Positions 44,577 through 57,000 of a stretch of DNA of 64,000 nt are shown here, in pieces. The position numbers and the translations under genes are program-made. A model generated the notes under the pieces. That model had not been told where the DNA came from and did no database searches. It saw only the letters and a program-made list of their open reading frames with translations. Source of the stretch: Beta vulgaris subsp. vulgaris (taxonomy: Eukaryota > Streptophyta > Magnoliopsida > Caryophyllales > Amaranthaceae); assembly GCF_026745355.1 (NCBI RefSeq), contig NC_079206.1, positions 14,196,616 through 14,260,615 on the forward strand, given 5' to 3'. Within the stretch, counting starts at the first letter, position 1. Each line of letters opens with the position of its first letter.

Positions 44577-46735
44577 GTCTTGTGTGTCGCCGGCCACACG
44601 CAAAATTACAGGTGTGGCCGTGTGCGTGACACGCTGTCAGCCCGTCAGCTCATTTAGCTCATTTTCAAATGGTCATATCTCACTCGTTTTTCCTTGGAAG
44701 AGCTTTTGACCAGCGTTGGAAAGCTATCGAGCCAAATTTTCATCTGCAACTTGAATATTAAGTGTGCTGTGAGATATGACCTTTTGAAGTTGACCCTTAT
44801 GCACAAACACTTATAAACAAACGGAGTTACTCTTATGAAACAGATGTAGTTACTCTTATGACCAAATGGAGTTACTTGTATGAGTATGTGGTTGATTTTA
44901 ACAATAAAAGGGTGTCATTCCTATAAAGAAATGTGGTTACTCTTATAAGCAATTGCGGTACTTTTGTAAACCTTTGGGGTTACTCGTATGATTAAATGAG
45001 GTTACTCGTATGATTTATTGAAGTTAATTGTATAAATAAATGAGGTTACTAGTATGAACTAATTGGGTTACTCATAATATTAAATGAGGTTACTCATAAA
45101 TTAAATGACATTACTAGTATGAATTAATTAGGTTACTCATATGATAAAAATGGAATTACTCATATAATAAAATGGGGTTAATATAGTGAACATTTGGGGT
45201 TACTTGATCAAATAGGGTCATCGTATGATTAAATAAGGTTAATATTGTGAAATAATGAGGTTACTCCTTTGAATAGATGTAGTTATTTTTGTGAACCTTT
45301 GGGGTTACTCGTATGATTAATTAATTGAAGTTGCTTGTATAAATAAATGAGATTACTAGTATCAATTAATTGGGTTACTCATAAGATTAAATGAGGTTAC
45401 TCATACATTAAATAGATGAGGTTATTAGTATGAACAAATTAGGTTGCTCGTATCAATATACGGGGTTACTCTTATGCATGAATGGTGTTACTCATTTGGA
45501 TAAATGAGGTTACTTATCATTTTACTCTTATGAATGAATGCGGTTAATCATCTGAATAAATGCGGTTACTTTTGTGAACCTTTGGTGTTAATCGTATGAT
45601 TCAATGAGGTTACTTGTATAAATAAATGAGATTACTCATATGATTAAATCAGGTTACTCTAAAAAAAACTAAACGAGGTTGCTACAAAAAAGTAAATGGT
45701 GTTACTTATATAATATTTTAGAGTTACGTATAACAATAGAAGTGGTATTCTTATAAACAAAATGAGGTTATTTATGCAAACAAAATGGGGTTGCTCATAT
45801 GATTAAGTGGAGTTGCGGTATGAATAAATGATGATATTTATAAGGTCAAACTAGGTTACTCATATGATTAAAATAGGTTATACATTATTAAATTAGGTTA
45901 CTCATATCATTAAAATAAGTTACTCATAAAATTAAACAAGATTACTCCAAAAACTTAATTAGGCAACTGCAAAAAATAAATGGGGTTACTCATAATATTT
46001 TAAGGTGGGTTACAACAAAATTGGGTTACTTATATAAACAAAATGGGTTACTCATATAATTACATGGGGTTACTCATTGTATTCTCAACTCTTCTCCATT
46101 GATAATTAATCAACATTCAACAACATTCAAATTTCAAGCCTTAGCATACCCCCACACCACCCTTTAACCAAGACTACTCTTTTACTCCAAGCTACGCATT
46201 TTGAAGACTTGTTAAACTCTTGTTTAGAGATAGTTGTTGCAACTTGCAACAATTTTACCACTCTCATTAATTTCAAGTATTTCAACATCACCACCACCAC
46301 CACCATGTTTATCATCATCACCTAGGATTATTGAATAACAAATTGTCCAACATTTCACACTTCAAACCTCAAATTCCTCAAATATATCTTGCAACTTTTC
46401 ATAATTCATGTACGCAGTACACCTCAAATTCCGCCATTAATTCTTTATCGTTGTCTTCAACCCTTACAACGCCATTGATTTTACAAAGGAAAGAAAGAAG
46501 TTAGGATTTTGAGCTTTGAACTTTCATGGAGTTCGATTCCATTTGCGAAATTACTCCCGTTTTTTAGCTTGATGATTTGGTGAGGTTGGAACAAGTGAAG
46601 TAGAGGGGAGAGAGGGGAAAGGATGAGATTGGAAATTAAAAGAGAGGAGGAAAAGAGGAACGCATAATAGTGAAAGGCGCGTGTAAGGGTTATTTTTCTA
46701 TGTTTGGGCTTATATATGGACCTGTCACACAGGAA
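44577..46735. mobile_element. Possible TIR element around the minisatellite
   Basis: GTCTTGTGTGTCGCCGGCCA at 44577 resembles the complement of the sequence ending CCTGTCACACAGGAAG at 46735. No target duplication was found. The left part (44600-44790) and the right part (46090-46660) are single copy and non-coding as far as I can see. The boundaries are tentative. Confidence 0.3.
44821..46080. repeat. Degenerate ~22-bp minisatellite, about 1.25 kb
   Basis: The unit is approximately GGTTACTCATATGATTAAATGA, slightly varied throughout (for example GGTTACTCGTATGATT and GGTTACTAGTATGAA), with an estimated 50-60 units. It is stop-rich in all frames and not coding. Confidence 0.9.
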
Positions 46736-47319
46736 GCTATAGATGTAGCAGACCCCGTATAAGAATTTGTATTAGGAAAAATATAATCATATGGAATCTT
46801 GTTAGATTCGTCTTAATGTATATTTTTATTAATAACAACTTTTATATTTTTTATTAAAGATATTAATATTTGAAGTCGTGCACCGACAAGCGTGAAAATA
46901 TGATATAGTGCAACTATCTTTAAACGGAGAAAATACAAATTTAAATTGAATCCTATTCAATGATTTGTCCATAGCTACAATTCATATAGGTGATAATTAG
47001 CCGACCGAACTTTTGCCCAAACATGAAAGTGGCTCCTTTCGGACTGAAAAATTACGCTCAAACATTGTTAAATTAGGCAGCCTAAAAACCATACTGAAAG
47101 CCAAAAAAAAACACTATTCATGCTTGAAGGTCTTCACTGAAACTAAAAATTGGGCTTCAACTCGAGTATGTTTCGAGTCTGGCTGCCATGCTAGACTCAA
47201 GTTGACTAGCTGTACAAGCAAAGTATTGTTGAACCTTGATTTGACCTAATTGATTTAATCCATTCAATACTTTGTAATACTTAAGACATGGTTCATGAAC
47301 CTACCATTGAATACAAATT
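46736..47319. other. Intergenic DNA, no gene seen
   Basis: AT-rich. A 78-codon plus-strand frame at 47013-47249 has no recognisable motif. Confidence 0.4.
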
Positions 47320-47555
47320 TAAACTTTTTCTTCTCTCTAAACTGGGAGCTTCTCTCTCTAGGAAACTAGAGCCATCTTAAAAAATCTTTTCAAACCTCCT
47401 TCTACCGTATCCCTACTATTCCTCTATCTTCCTATCTAAATCCTAACTCTTTCTTCTCTTCTTAACATCTTCCTCACTCTTTTCTTCTATAATCACAAAG
47501 AACTATAGGGAACCCTGTCCCTGTCGCCAATCACCTACAAAATGACTAAAATTTT
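47320..47555 (+). mobile_element. Probable 5' untranslated part of the LINE, cut off by the CACTA insertion
   Basis: A pyrimidine-rich stretch (CTTCTCTCTCTAGGAAACTA near 47347, then many TCTTCCTC runs) ends in a short ATG-containing segment at the CACTA border. Such CT-rich leaders are typical of plant L1 elements, and the LINE ORF1 resumes immediately right of the CACTA element (58847). The link is an inference. If CACTA and one TTT copy are removed, the ATG at 47543 is one base out of frame with ORF1. Confidence 0.45.
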
Positions 47556-47572
47556 CACTAGTGGAAACAAGC

Positions 47573-47960
47573 AGTAGGGCTGCGCTGAAAATGGTATGTA
47601 GGGCTGCGCTTTTAGAGGGCAGCCCTTTCCATCGCAGCCCTTCATTATTCAAGTAGGGCTGCGCTAGAAAAGCGCAGCCCTTCAAGACGAAGGGCTGCGC
47701 TTTTTTTAAAAAGGCGCAGCCCTTCTTGATAGGAAGGGCTGCGCCTTTTTGAAAAAAGCGCAGCCCTTCTTACTAGAAGGGCTGCGCCTCCTTCACAAGC
47801 GCAACCCTTCTTGCTTTAGAAGGGCAGCCCTTCTAGCAAGAAGGGCTGCGCTAGTGAAGCACTAGCGCAGCCCTTCTTGCTAGAAGGGCTGCGCTAGTTT
47901 AAACTAGCGCAACCCTTCTTACTTGAAGGGCTGCGCAATTTTAAACTAGCGCAGCCCTTC
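47573..47960. repeat. Left subterminal repeat array of the CACTA element
   Basis: About 16 copies of GGGCTGCGC or GCGCAGCCC are arranged as head-to-head pairs with spacers such as TTTTTTTAAAAAG, giving a string of hairpins. Subterminal arrays of this kind are binding sites for TNPA-type proteins in En/Spm. Confidence 0.93.
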
Positions 47961-48384
47961 ACTAAATTTTTTTTTTTTTATTTTGCTTGCACACAGCCTG
48001 CACATACCAGCAGCACAGCCTGCACCCACACACCAGCCCACCCCACCCATAACCTCTCTTGGACAAGAAAAAAATGCAAATTGCAATACGATAATATATG
48101 ACAAGTGGAGAAAGGTAATAATTAACTTCAAATATATTAAAATAATGTAAAAAGTGTACATAGGTGATAGAAACTAGCTAGTACATTATTGTTGGAGCGA
48201 AAATCTCATCCTATGCAATCATCGGTAATGTAGGACGCCAACTTATCCGAACTTCGTCAATTTCTTCTTTGGTGAAGTTCCTCAAACGTGGTTTGGAACT
48301 AGCATAAACCTTGCAAAATAACCAAGGAATAAACATATACAAAAAGTCAATCATTTTACCGTAGTTAGTACTTCTAAAAATGAC

Positions 48385-49575
48385 ATATATCTTCCCGAAA
48401 TGGAATCAAAATCAAATGCAAGCCTAAAAGTCTACACACTAGTTATAATATATCTCATATAATCATTTTCAAAGAGAATTTGAGGTTAAATCACTTCATA
48501 ACTACATTTTGGGAGCGAAAAGGCCAAATTAGGCCAAAATAGGCCGGAAATGGCCTTTTTCGTTCCCGAAATGCAACCAACAAGAAATTAAAGCCTAAAA
48601 GTCTACACACTAGTTATAATATATCTCATATAATCATGTTCAAAGAGAATTTGGGGTTAAATCACTTCATAAATACATTTTGGGAGCGAAAATGCCAAAA
48701 TAGGCCAAAATAGGCCGGAAATGGCCTTTTCGTTCCCGAAATGCAACCAACAAGAAATTAAAGCCTAAGAATCTATATACTAGTTATAATATGCCTCATA
48801 TAATCATGTTCAAAGAGAATTTGAGGTTAAATCACTTCATAAATACATTTTGGAGCGAAAATGCCAAAATAGCCAAAATAGGCCGGAAATGGCCTTTTCG
48901 TTCCCGAAATGCAACCAACAAGAAATTAAAGCCTAAGAATCTATATACTAGTTATAATATGCCTCATATAATCATGTTCAAAGAGAATTTGAGGTTAAAT
49001 CACTTCATAAATACATTTTGGGAGCGAAAATGCCAAAATAGGCCAAAATAGGCCGGAAATGGCCTTTTCGTTCCCGAAATGCAACCAACAAGAAATTAAA
49101 GCCTAAGAATCTACATACTAGTTATAATATGCCTCATATAATCATGTTCAAAGAGAATTTGAGGTTAAATCACTTCATAACTACATTTTGGGAGCGAAAA
49201 GGCCAAAATAGCCCAAAATAGGCCGGAATTGGCCTTTTCGTTCCCGAAATGCAACCAACAACAAATTAAAGCCTAAGAATCTACATACTAGTTATAATAT
49301 GCCTCATATAATCATGTTCAAAGAGGATTTGAGGTTAAATCACTTCATAACTACATTTTGGGAGCGAAAAGGCCAAAATAGCCCAAAATAGGCCGGAAAT
49401 GGCCTTTTCGTTCCCGAAATGCAACCAACAACAAATTTAAGCCTAAGAATCTACATACTAGTTATAATATGCCTCATATAATCATGTTCAAAGAGAATTT
49501 GAGGTTAAATCACATCATAACTACATTTTGGGAGCGAAAAGGCTAAAATAGGCCGGAAATACAAGAAACAACAAT
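48385..49575. repeat. ~169-bp tandem array 1 (7 units) in the last intron of the Ulp1-type gene
   Basis: The repeated landmark GGGAGCGAAAA lies at about 48511, 48682, 48851, 49020, 49190, 49360 and 49530, giving periods of 168-171 bp. Each unit holds an inverted repeat GGGAGCGAAAAGGCC...GGCCTTTTCGTTCCC with a loop of AAAATAGGCC pieces. Units are over 90% alike by eye. The array lies wholly between the exon ending 49599 and the terminal exon starting 48309. Confidence 0.97.
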
Positions 49576-51839
49576 TGGAAACCTAAAAGTTACATACCTT
49601 TCGAAGATCAACAACATCTTTGCAATAGTTGACGATATCGAGCATGAACCTCATGACGTAATACCCACGCAAGTCCACCTTCTTGTACCGGACACTAAAA
49701 TTCACCAAAGATGCAATAAATGACATGTTATATGTGTATTATGTGTTGTATAAAAGGATGCAAAAAATATTACATGTTACCTCGACTAAATACCAAACAG
49801 GAGCTTTTCCTTGTCGAAGTCCAGATGAAGTAATCTTCTTCATCACACTACATCAATACACATTATTATAAGATTAGATGTACATTTAATATTTAATAAG
49901 CTAATAAGTGTGCATATATAGTTTCAATTAGGCTACCTATTTAACAATGATTTGACTAGTAAGGACCGTATTGTTTCTTTACGAAAAGAATCAAAGTGGT
50001 AGACTTCGTTACTTGACACACATATTGCAATGAGTGTCCAATGGTTCTACAACAATAAAAATAATGTTATTGTTATCGTAGAACAACTAATAGGTCAATT
50101 TAATTAATTAAAAAGTCAGTTTACGAAGCATACGATTCAATGTAAGGAAGAAGAACGATCTTATATCCAAGACGAGAACATGCGTTCAAAGAATCCTTAG
50201 ATATACTTTAACCTCTTTTTCGTTTTGTACGCAACTGTCATCTCGTACAAAGCTTGGACATAACCAACCAAAGATTGGCTGACTAGATCGCCTCACATCA
50301 TTGTATAATAGCCTGAGAATTCATATTGATAAAAATAAAACTTACTTATTATGGAAGTTATTATTAGTTGGATTGAATACTACTTAATTAATAAAGTATT
50401 ACCTCATGAATGTTTGTATCATGGAAACATTCAACTCTTCCCCAAGTAAGAATTCTTTAATATCATCCTTACAAATGTAGGTCGATGTTTCCTCATCAAT
50501 GTAGTGGAATTGGTGGTGCGACAACTTAATCTCAATCATTGCTCCATCGGCTGCATCACTAATGCACTCATGTAGCCAGAAGCACGGTTTAGTAAGGCGT
50601 TGCACCACCTCCATATCCGTAATGAGTGGATACTTTGCTGAAGAATTCGTTCCCACTTGGGCACGTCGGCCTCCCTGAGGTGAAGCTACCTTCTTTCCTT
50701 CCTGTCGGCCTTCCCCGAACCCTAGTAATTAGTTAAATTAAAAGATATTACTGACAATCATATATAGGAACTATAAAAGAAAACTATGTATATAAGTTAT
50801 GTTAGAGATTGTACCTGATATGCTAACCGCACCAATGCACGCGGCCATAGAATATAACTGCCAATGGAATCAGACAATAACTGTAGACCAACTGCTGCAT
50901 TCGGCAGCGGAAGAGGAAATGCTTCGAAACCGGTCACAATGTCTTCAACGCTGACCACATAGTGAATATCAGCTACTGGCTGGTTGTGCAATAGTGGCCG
51001 GTCCCTAGGGGCTGTACAGATCCATAAGCCACGATAATGAATCTACCATGACCATCTCCTTGATTACATAGCTCACATGGTGTCTCTTCCTTTAAAAAAA
51101 AACTCTATTCAAGGTTAGTCTATAGAAACAACATATTTAAGAACAATAGTTGTTGTGATATTAAACAATTACCGTTAACTCCGGTTGTGGACGAGGCTGC
51201 GTAGGAACAGGCTGCGTAGGAACAGGCTGCATAGGAACATTGCCCTGCGTGAAAGCACCAAAAGTCGGTAAGCCCATCTGCGCCAAAATGGCGTTGAAAT
51301 TCTGAGTCATCTCCGCTCTGAGCTCCTCCCGAAGTTCGGCTTTCATAGCCTCCACATCTATGGAAGGTGATGAATTGACACTGGAGGTAGTGGATCTGGA
51401 CGTAGAGGTGTATTGATCACCATACACCTTTCTCACCCGAGGCGGACACCTCCTACGCCCCTACACGTCCATACTGGTCCCGTCCTAGAGTCTCGTGTAA
51501 GGCATCAACTTGTCCTCTAGGAGTGAACTCACCAGCTGCCTCCTTTTCCTTCAACCAATCTGCATAAATGATAAGAGAGAAATACTCGTGAGCGCAGAAG
51601 TTATATTATTATGTAAACCTTATCAATAACTTTAATATGTACTTACAATGGCATTAGCTATCTGTTTTATTCCGGGATCAGGTATGATTCTCTGTCCCTT
51701 TGCATCAACCCCATGCATGGAACACCACCAATCGAGCACTCTATCTGGTTGCCGCTGTGCAGCTGTCGTCGTAGAGCTAGTGCCCGATTGCGTCGTGGTC
51801 GACGCAATCGTGGCGTCGTGGGGTAATGGGGTAATCGTG

Positions 51840-52250
51840 GGGTGGGGTCGCAGGGGGGAAAGGGCAGGGGGGTTGGGGTCTGCAGGGGGGAAAGGGGGAG
51901 CAGGGGGGTTGGGGGGTCTGCAGGGGGGAAAGGGGGGGGGGGGGGTTGGGGGGTCTGCAGGGGGGAAAGGGGGGGGGAGGGGGGGTTGGGGGGGTCTGCA
52001 GGGGGGGAAAGGGGGGGGGGCAGGGGGGTTGGGGGGTCTGCAGTGGGGGAAGGGGGCAGGGGGTCGGGGGTCTGCAGGGGGAGGGGGGCAGGGGGGGTTG
52101 GGGGGTCTGCAGGGGGGAAAGGGGGGCAGGGGGGGGGGGTCTGCAGGGGGAAAGGGGGGGCAGGGGGGTGTGGGGGGGTCTGCAGGGGGGAAGTGGGGCA
52201 GGTGGGGGAGGGGGCTCGTGCAAGGGGTGGGGGGGTGGGATGGGGGGTTG
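51840..52250. repeat. G-rich ~35-bp tandem repeat encoding the proline-rich N-terminus
   Basis: The plus strand repeats a unit like GGGGGGTTGGGGGGTCTGC followed by AGGGGGGAAAGG about eleven times. On the minus (coding) strand this reads as Pro-rich sequence of the type FPPADPPNPPAP starting at the ATG 52258. Runs of four to nine G in close succession make it a strong quadruplex candidate. The composition keeps several frames open on both strands, so overlapping frames here are not evidence of extra genes. Confidence 0.9.
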
Positions 52251-52258
52251 GCGGGCAT

Positions 52259-54035
52259 GGTAGCGAAAAGGCCCAAAATAGGGCCAAATAGGCCGGAAAT
52301 GGCCTTTTCGTTCCCAGAAATCAACCAACAAGAAATGAAAGCCTAAAAATCTACATACTAGTTACATTATACATCATATGATCATGTTCAAAAAGAATTT
52401 GAGGTTAAATCACTTCATAAGTACATTTTGGGAGCGAAAAGGCCAAAATAGGCCGAAATAGGCCGGAAATGGCCTTTTCGTTCCCAAAATCCAATCAACA
52501 AGAAATTAAAGCCTAAAAATCTACATACTAGTTACATTATACATCATATGATCATGTTCAAAAAGAATTTGAGGTTAAATCACTTCATAAGTACATTTTG
52601 GGAGCGAAAAGGCAAAATAGGCCGAAATAGGCCGGAAATGGCCTTTTCGTTCCCAAAATCCAACCAACAAGAAATTAAAGCCTAAAAATCTACATACTAG
52701 TTACATTATACATCATATGATCATGTTCAAAAGAATTTGAGGTTAAATCACTTCATAAGTACATTTTGGGAGCGAAAAGGCCAAAATAGGCCGAAATAGG
52801 CCGGAAATGGCCTTTTCGTTCCCAATAACCAACCAACAAGAAATTAAAGCCTAAAAATCTACATACTAGTTACATTATACATCATATAATCATGTTCAAA
52901 AAGAATTGAGGTTAAATCACTTCATAAGTACATTTTGGGAGCGAAAAGGCAAAATAGGCCAAAATAGGCCGGAAATGGCCTTTTCGTTCCCAAAATCAAC
53001 CAACAAGAAATTAAAGCCTAAAACTACATACTAGTTACATTATACATCATATGATCATGTTCAAAAAGAATTTGAGGTTAAATCACTTCATAAGTACATT
53101 TTGGGAGCGAAAAGGCCAAAATAGGCCAAAATAGGCCGGAAATGGCCTTTTCGTTCCCAAAATCAACCAACAAGAAATTAAAGCCTAAAAATCTACACTA
53201 CTAGTTACATTATACATCATATATCATGTTCAAAAAGAATTTGAGGTTAAATCACTTCATAAGTACATTTTGGGAGCGAAAAGGCCAAAATAGTAGGCCG
53301 GAAATGGCCTTTTCGTTCCCAAAATCCAACCAACAAGAAATTAAAGCCTAAAAATCTACATACTAGTTACATTATACATCATATGATCATGTTCAAAAAG
53401 AATTTGAGGTTAAATCACTTCATAAGTACATTTTGGGAGCGAAAAGGCCAAAATAGGCCAAAATAGGCCGGAAATGGCCTTTTCGTTCCCAAATCCATCC
53501 AACAAGAAATTAAAGCCTAAAAATCTACATACTAGTTACATTACACATCATATGATCATGTTCAAAAAGAATTTGAGGTTAAATCACTTCATAAGTACAT
53601 TTTGGGAGCGAAAAGGCCAAAATAGGCCGAAATAGGCCGGAAATGGCCTTTTCGTTCCCAAAATCCAACCAACAAGAAATTAAAGCCTAAAAATCTACAT
53701 ACTAGTTACATTATACATCATATATCATGTTCAAAAAGAATTTGAGGTTAAATCACTTCATAAGTACATTTTGGGAGCGAAAAGGCCAAAAAAGGCCAAA
53801 ATAGGCCGGAAATGGCCTTTTCGTTCCCAAAATGCAACCAACAAGAAATTAAAGCCTAAAAATCTACATACTAGTTACATTATACATCATATATCATGTT
53901 CAAAAAGAATTTGAGGTTAAATCACTTCATAAGTACATTTTGGGAGCGAAAAGGCCAAAATAGGCCAAAATAGGCCGGAAATGGCCTTTTCGTTCCCAAA
54001 ATGCAACCAACAAGAAATTGAAGCCTAAAAATTGG
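52259..54035. repeat. ~169-bp tandem array 2 (about 11 units) between the two CACTA genes
   Basis: The landmark GGGAGCGAAAA lies at 52430, 52600, 52768, 52937, 53103, 53272, 53435, 53604, 53773 and 53942, with a further partial unit at 52258-52320. Periods are 163-170 bp. It is the same family and orientation as array 1 and has the same palindromic core. Its left edge directly abuts the ATG of the Ulp1-type gene and its right edge lies just past the TNP2 stop codon (54064). Confidence 0.97.
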
Positions 54036-54063
54036 AGAAATTACACACACCTGAGTTTATGTC

Positions 54064-57000
54064 TCATGATTCATTGAGCTTCCGCCTTTTCTTAGGATCC
54101 TCAAGTACATGTATCCCTTCCGTGTGATCTACACGCATATAATTCTCCGACATATTTACATCATCTTCCACACGAATTTCAGGATAGGTAAAGGGGGGAG
54201 GTCCTCAAATGCATCATATTCTTCCTCATTATCAACATCACCAATACCGAGGATACTCCTTTTACCAGGTACAACAATTGACCACTTATGATCAGCAGGA
54301 TCAGTTACAAAAAATACTTGCTTCACTTGTGATGCAATTACAAATGGCTCCTCAGTTTCACGTAAACGACTAAGGTCAACAAGGGTGAAACCGCAAGGAT
54401 CATCGTTTCTTACACAACGCGATTATTGTCAACCCACGTGCAACACAAGAGGCAAATATTAAAGTACAGTAGTCCAGCTCCCAGATTTCTTGTATTCGCC
54501 CATAGTAGTTGCTTTCAGCATGTACAGGCGACTTATCTTTCGAGCTTGCATATTGTGTAGACGACGCCACAAGTGAAACACCACTATTTTGTTGCGATCT
54601 TGACTTGAGATCTTGACGTTCAGTCCAAAAAGTATACCCATTAATATCATAACCCTCATAAGAGCGTACAGCTTCACGAGGACCAAATGCTAACCACTTG
54701 ACTGTTTCAGGAACACTTTCATCCAAATCATTGAGTACTCGTTTATGAAACCAATCAATGAAAGTCTTGTTATGCATTTGCGTCAATGCCCTCACTCCTT
54801 TTCCAGGATTGCTAACACGTAATTCCTCCATATGTTCACTTAAATAAGGATGGACATCTGGTACGTGATGCAATACAAATAAGTGAGCTTGTTTACGCTT
54901 TTCTACGGAAGGTGTGATCAATTTTGAACCAATTGTACCCTTGCCCTCAAGTCTGCCCTCGTGTCGGGATGTCGGAAGTCCAACAGGATCAACACTAGCA
55001 AAATACTCAGCCACAAAATTACTGATCTCTTCACCCACAATCCCTTGAATTATACTACCTTCTGGTTGTGCAGGATTACGAACTTTATCTTTCAAAGTTC
55101 CCATATATCTCTCAAAAGGATAGCACCACCTCAAAAACACTGGACCACACAGCTTAATTTCTCGAACTAGATGGACAATGAGATGGACCATAATGTCAAA
55201 GAATGCAGGGGGGAAATACATCTCAAATTTGCATAGAGTTTCAACTACTCTAGTCTGCAAGGAATCGAGGGTCGACGGGTCTAGGACTTTGCTGCAGATT
55301 GAATGAAAAAATGAACACAGTTCTGTAATGGTGTGCCTCACATGCTTTGGAAGTATCCCACGAATTGCAATCGGTAAGAATACTTGCATCATGACATGAC
55401 AATCGTGCGATTTCATACTCGATAACTTCAACTCACCATTTAAGGTAACAAAGCGCTTCATATTCGATGAGTAGCCAGTAGGGACCTTAATGCCATACAA
55501 TGACTCGCAAAAAATCCGTTTCTCTGCACGCGACATCGTGTAGCAAGCTGGTGGCAAATAATTCGTCTCCGAATCCTCCACCTTTTTACTTTTATGTTTC
55601 ATCATCATCAACCCTTTCCTCCCCTCTTTTCTTCTTCTTCCGTCCCTTTTCTGAGCCCACAACTCTGGTCGAATCCCCTCTTTTCCAAGTAAAGTCGTGA
55701 CGCCTTAACATCTTTTGTCTTCCCGGAATATTCATAAGTGTCGCGATAATAGCTTCACAAACATTCTTCTCTATGTGCATGACATCCAAACAATGTCTGA
55801 CCTTTAGATCTTTCCAATATGGGAGTTTCCAAAAAATGGACTGTTTTTTCCATAATCCTGTAGGTCTATCAACCTCACTAGCAGGTTTACCAAAGACTGT
55901 TTCAATGCCCTTCACCTGATTATAAACTTCAGTACCAGTTAATGGTCTATGAGCAACTTCTTCTTCAACCGTCCCATCGAATGCCTTCTTCTTAAACCGA
56001 TAGGGATGGTCGCGGCTGAGGAGCCTTCGTGTGCGCATATACACATGTTTGCAGCCCTTAAGGTGTGTAGATTTCATGTCATCTAAACAAATCGGGCAAG
56101 GTTGTTTTCCTTTAGTCTTATACCCAGATAAGTTCCCATAAGCTGGATAATCGTTCATAGTACAAAAAAGCATGGCACGCAGAGTGAACATCTCATTAGC
56201 ATACGCATCAAATACTAACACTCCTTCGTTCCACATCTTCTGTAAATCTTCAACAAGCGGCTGAAGGTATACATCTATGTCATTTCCAGGTTGTTTGGGC
56301 CCCGATATAAGAAGCGACAACATCATGTACTTCGTTTCATGCACAACCAAGGAGGCAAGTTATAAACCACTAAAACTACTGGCCATGTGCTATGCTGCGA
56401 GCTGAGATTGCCAAAAGGGTTCATGCCATCCGTACATAATCCAAGCCTCAGATTCCTATCCTCATTACCAAATGACTTATGCACCCTGTCGATAGTTTTC
56501 CACTCAGGCGAATCAGCCGGATGCTTGAGCAGACCGTCTTTCTTCCTACGATCTGCATGCCACCTCAAATTCTTCGCATCTCCTTTCATTGAGAACATGC
56601 GCTTAAATCTAGGTATTATGGGTAGATACCACAACACCTTGGCTGGTGGTCCTTCACTACCTCCAGCTCCTTCACGCTTGTACCTCGACAATCCACAACG
56701 TGGACACTCATGTAAATGCTCATACTCATTACGATAAAGCACACAATCGTTAGGACAAGCATGTATCCGCTCGTACTCTAAACCCAAAGGACACATCAAC
56801 TTCTTCGCATAATAGTACGACTTTGGCAGTTCATTTCCTTCAGGGAGCATCTCAGCTAAAACTTCCAACAACGATGTGAAACTAGAGTCCGTCCAACCAG
56901 CGTTCGACTTAATGTTGAACAGTGTTACCACTCAGAAAGTTTGGTGTACTTTGTACAACCTGGATACAACGGCTTTTCAGCAGCCTTAGACATAGACTCA

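Larger units (their letters stand above)
48211..52258 (-). pseudogene. Second CACTA gene: proline-rich leader, Transposase_24-like, DUF8039-like, Ulp1-like protease
   Basis: Exons read on the minus strand. 52258-51647 starts with ATG, encodes a long Pro-rich tract, then VLDWWCSMHGVDAKGQRI. 51559-51172 carries DALHETLGRDQYGRV, RKVYGDQ and ELREELRAEMTQNFNAIL. About 51085-50818 is DUF8039-like (CELCNQGDGHG, ESIGSYILWP-like DSIGSYILWPRALV). About 50720-50403 has KPCFWLHECIS and VSMIQTFMR. 50317-50115 has LLYNDVRRSS and KIVLLPYIES. About 50047-49940 has NHWTLIAICVSS and VYHFDSF, the His and Asp region of C48 proteases. 49850-49791 and 49697-49599 have KAPVWYLVE and GYYVMRFMLDIV. 48309-48211 has FTKEEIDEVRISW and the stop. 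The catalytic Cys codon before GYYVM is destroyed by a frame change near 49674. Other frame changes occur near 51455, 50960 and 50190. Ulp1-like proteases cleave SUMO from conjugates, and their role in transposons is unknown. Confidence 0.8.

Noticed and set aside
47573..47960. microRNA precursor-like hairpins
   Set aside because: The hairpins are many copies of the CACTA subterminal motif, present at both ends of the element.
51648..52346. Long plus-strand Gly-rich open frames over the G-rich repeat
   Set aside because: Base composition keeps all frames open. Only the minus-strand frame continues into conserved sequence (VLDWWCSMHGV).
48385..54035. Regularly spaced repeats resembling a CRISPR array
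   Set aside because: Whole 169-bp units are repeated without unique spacers, and the DNA is plant nuclear sequence.
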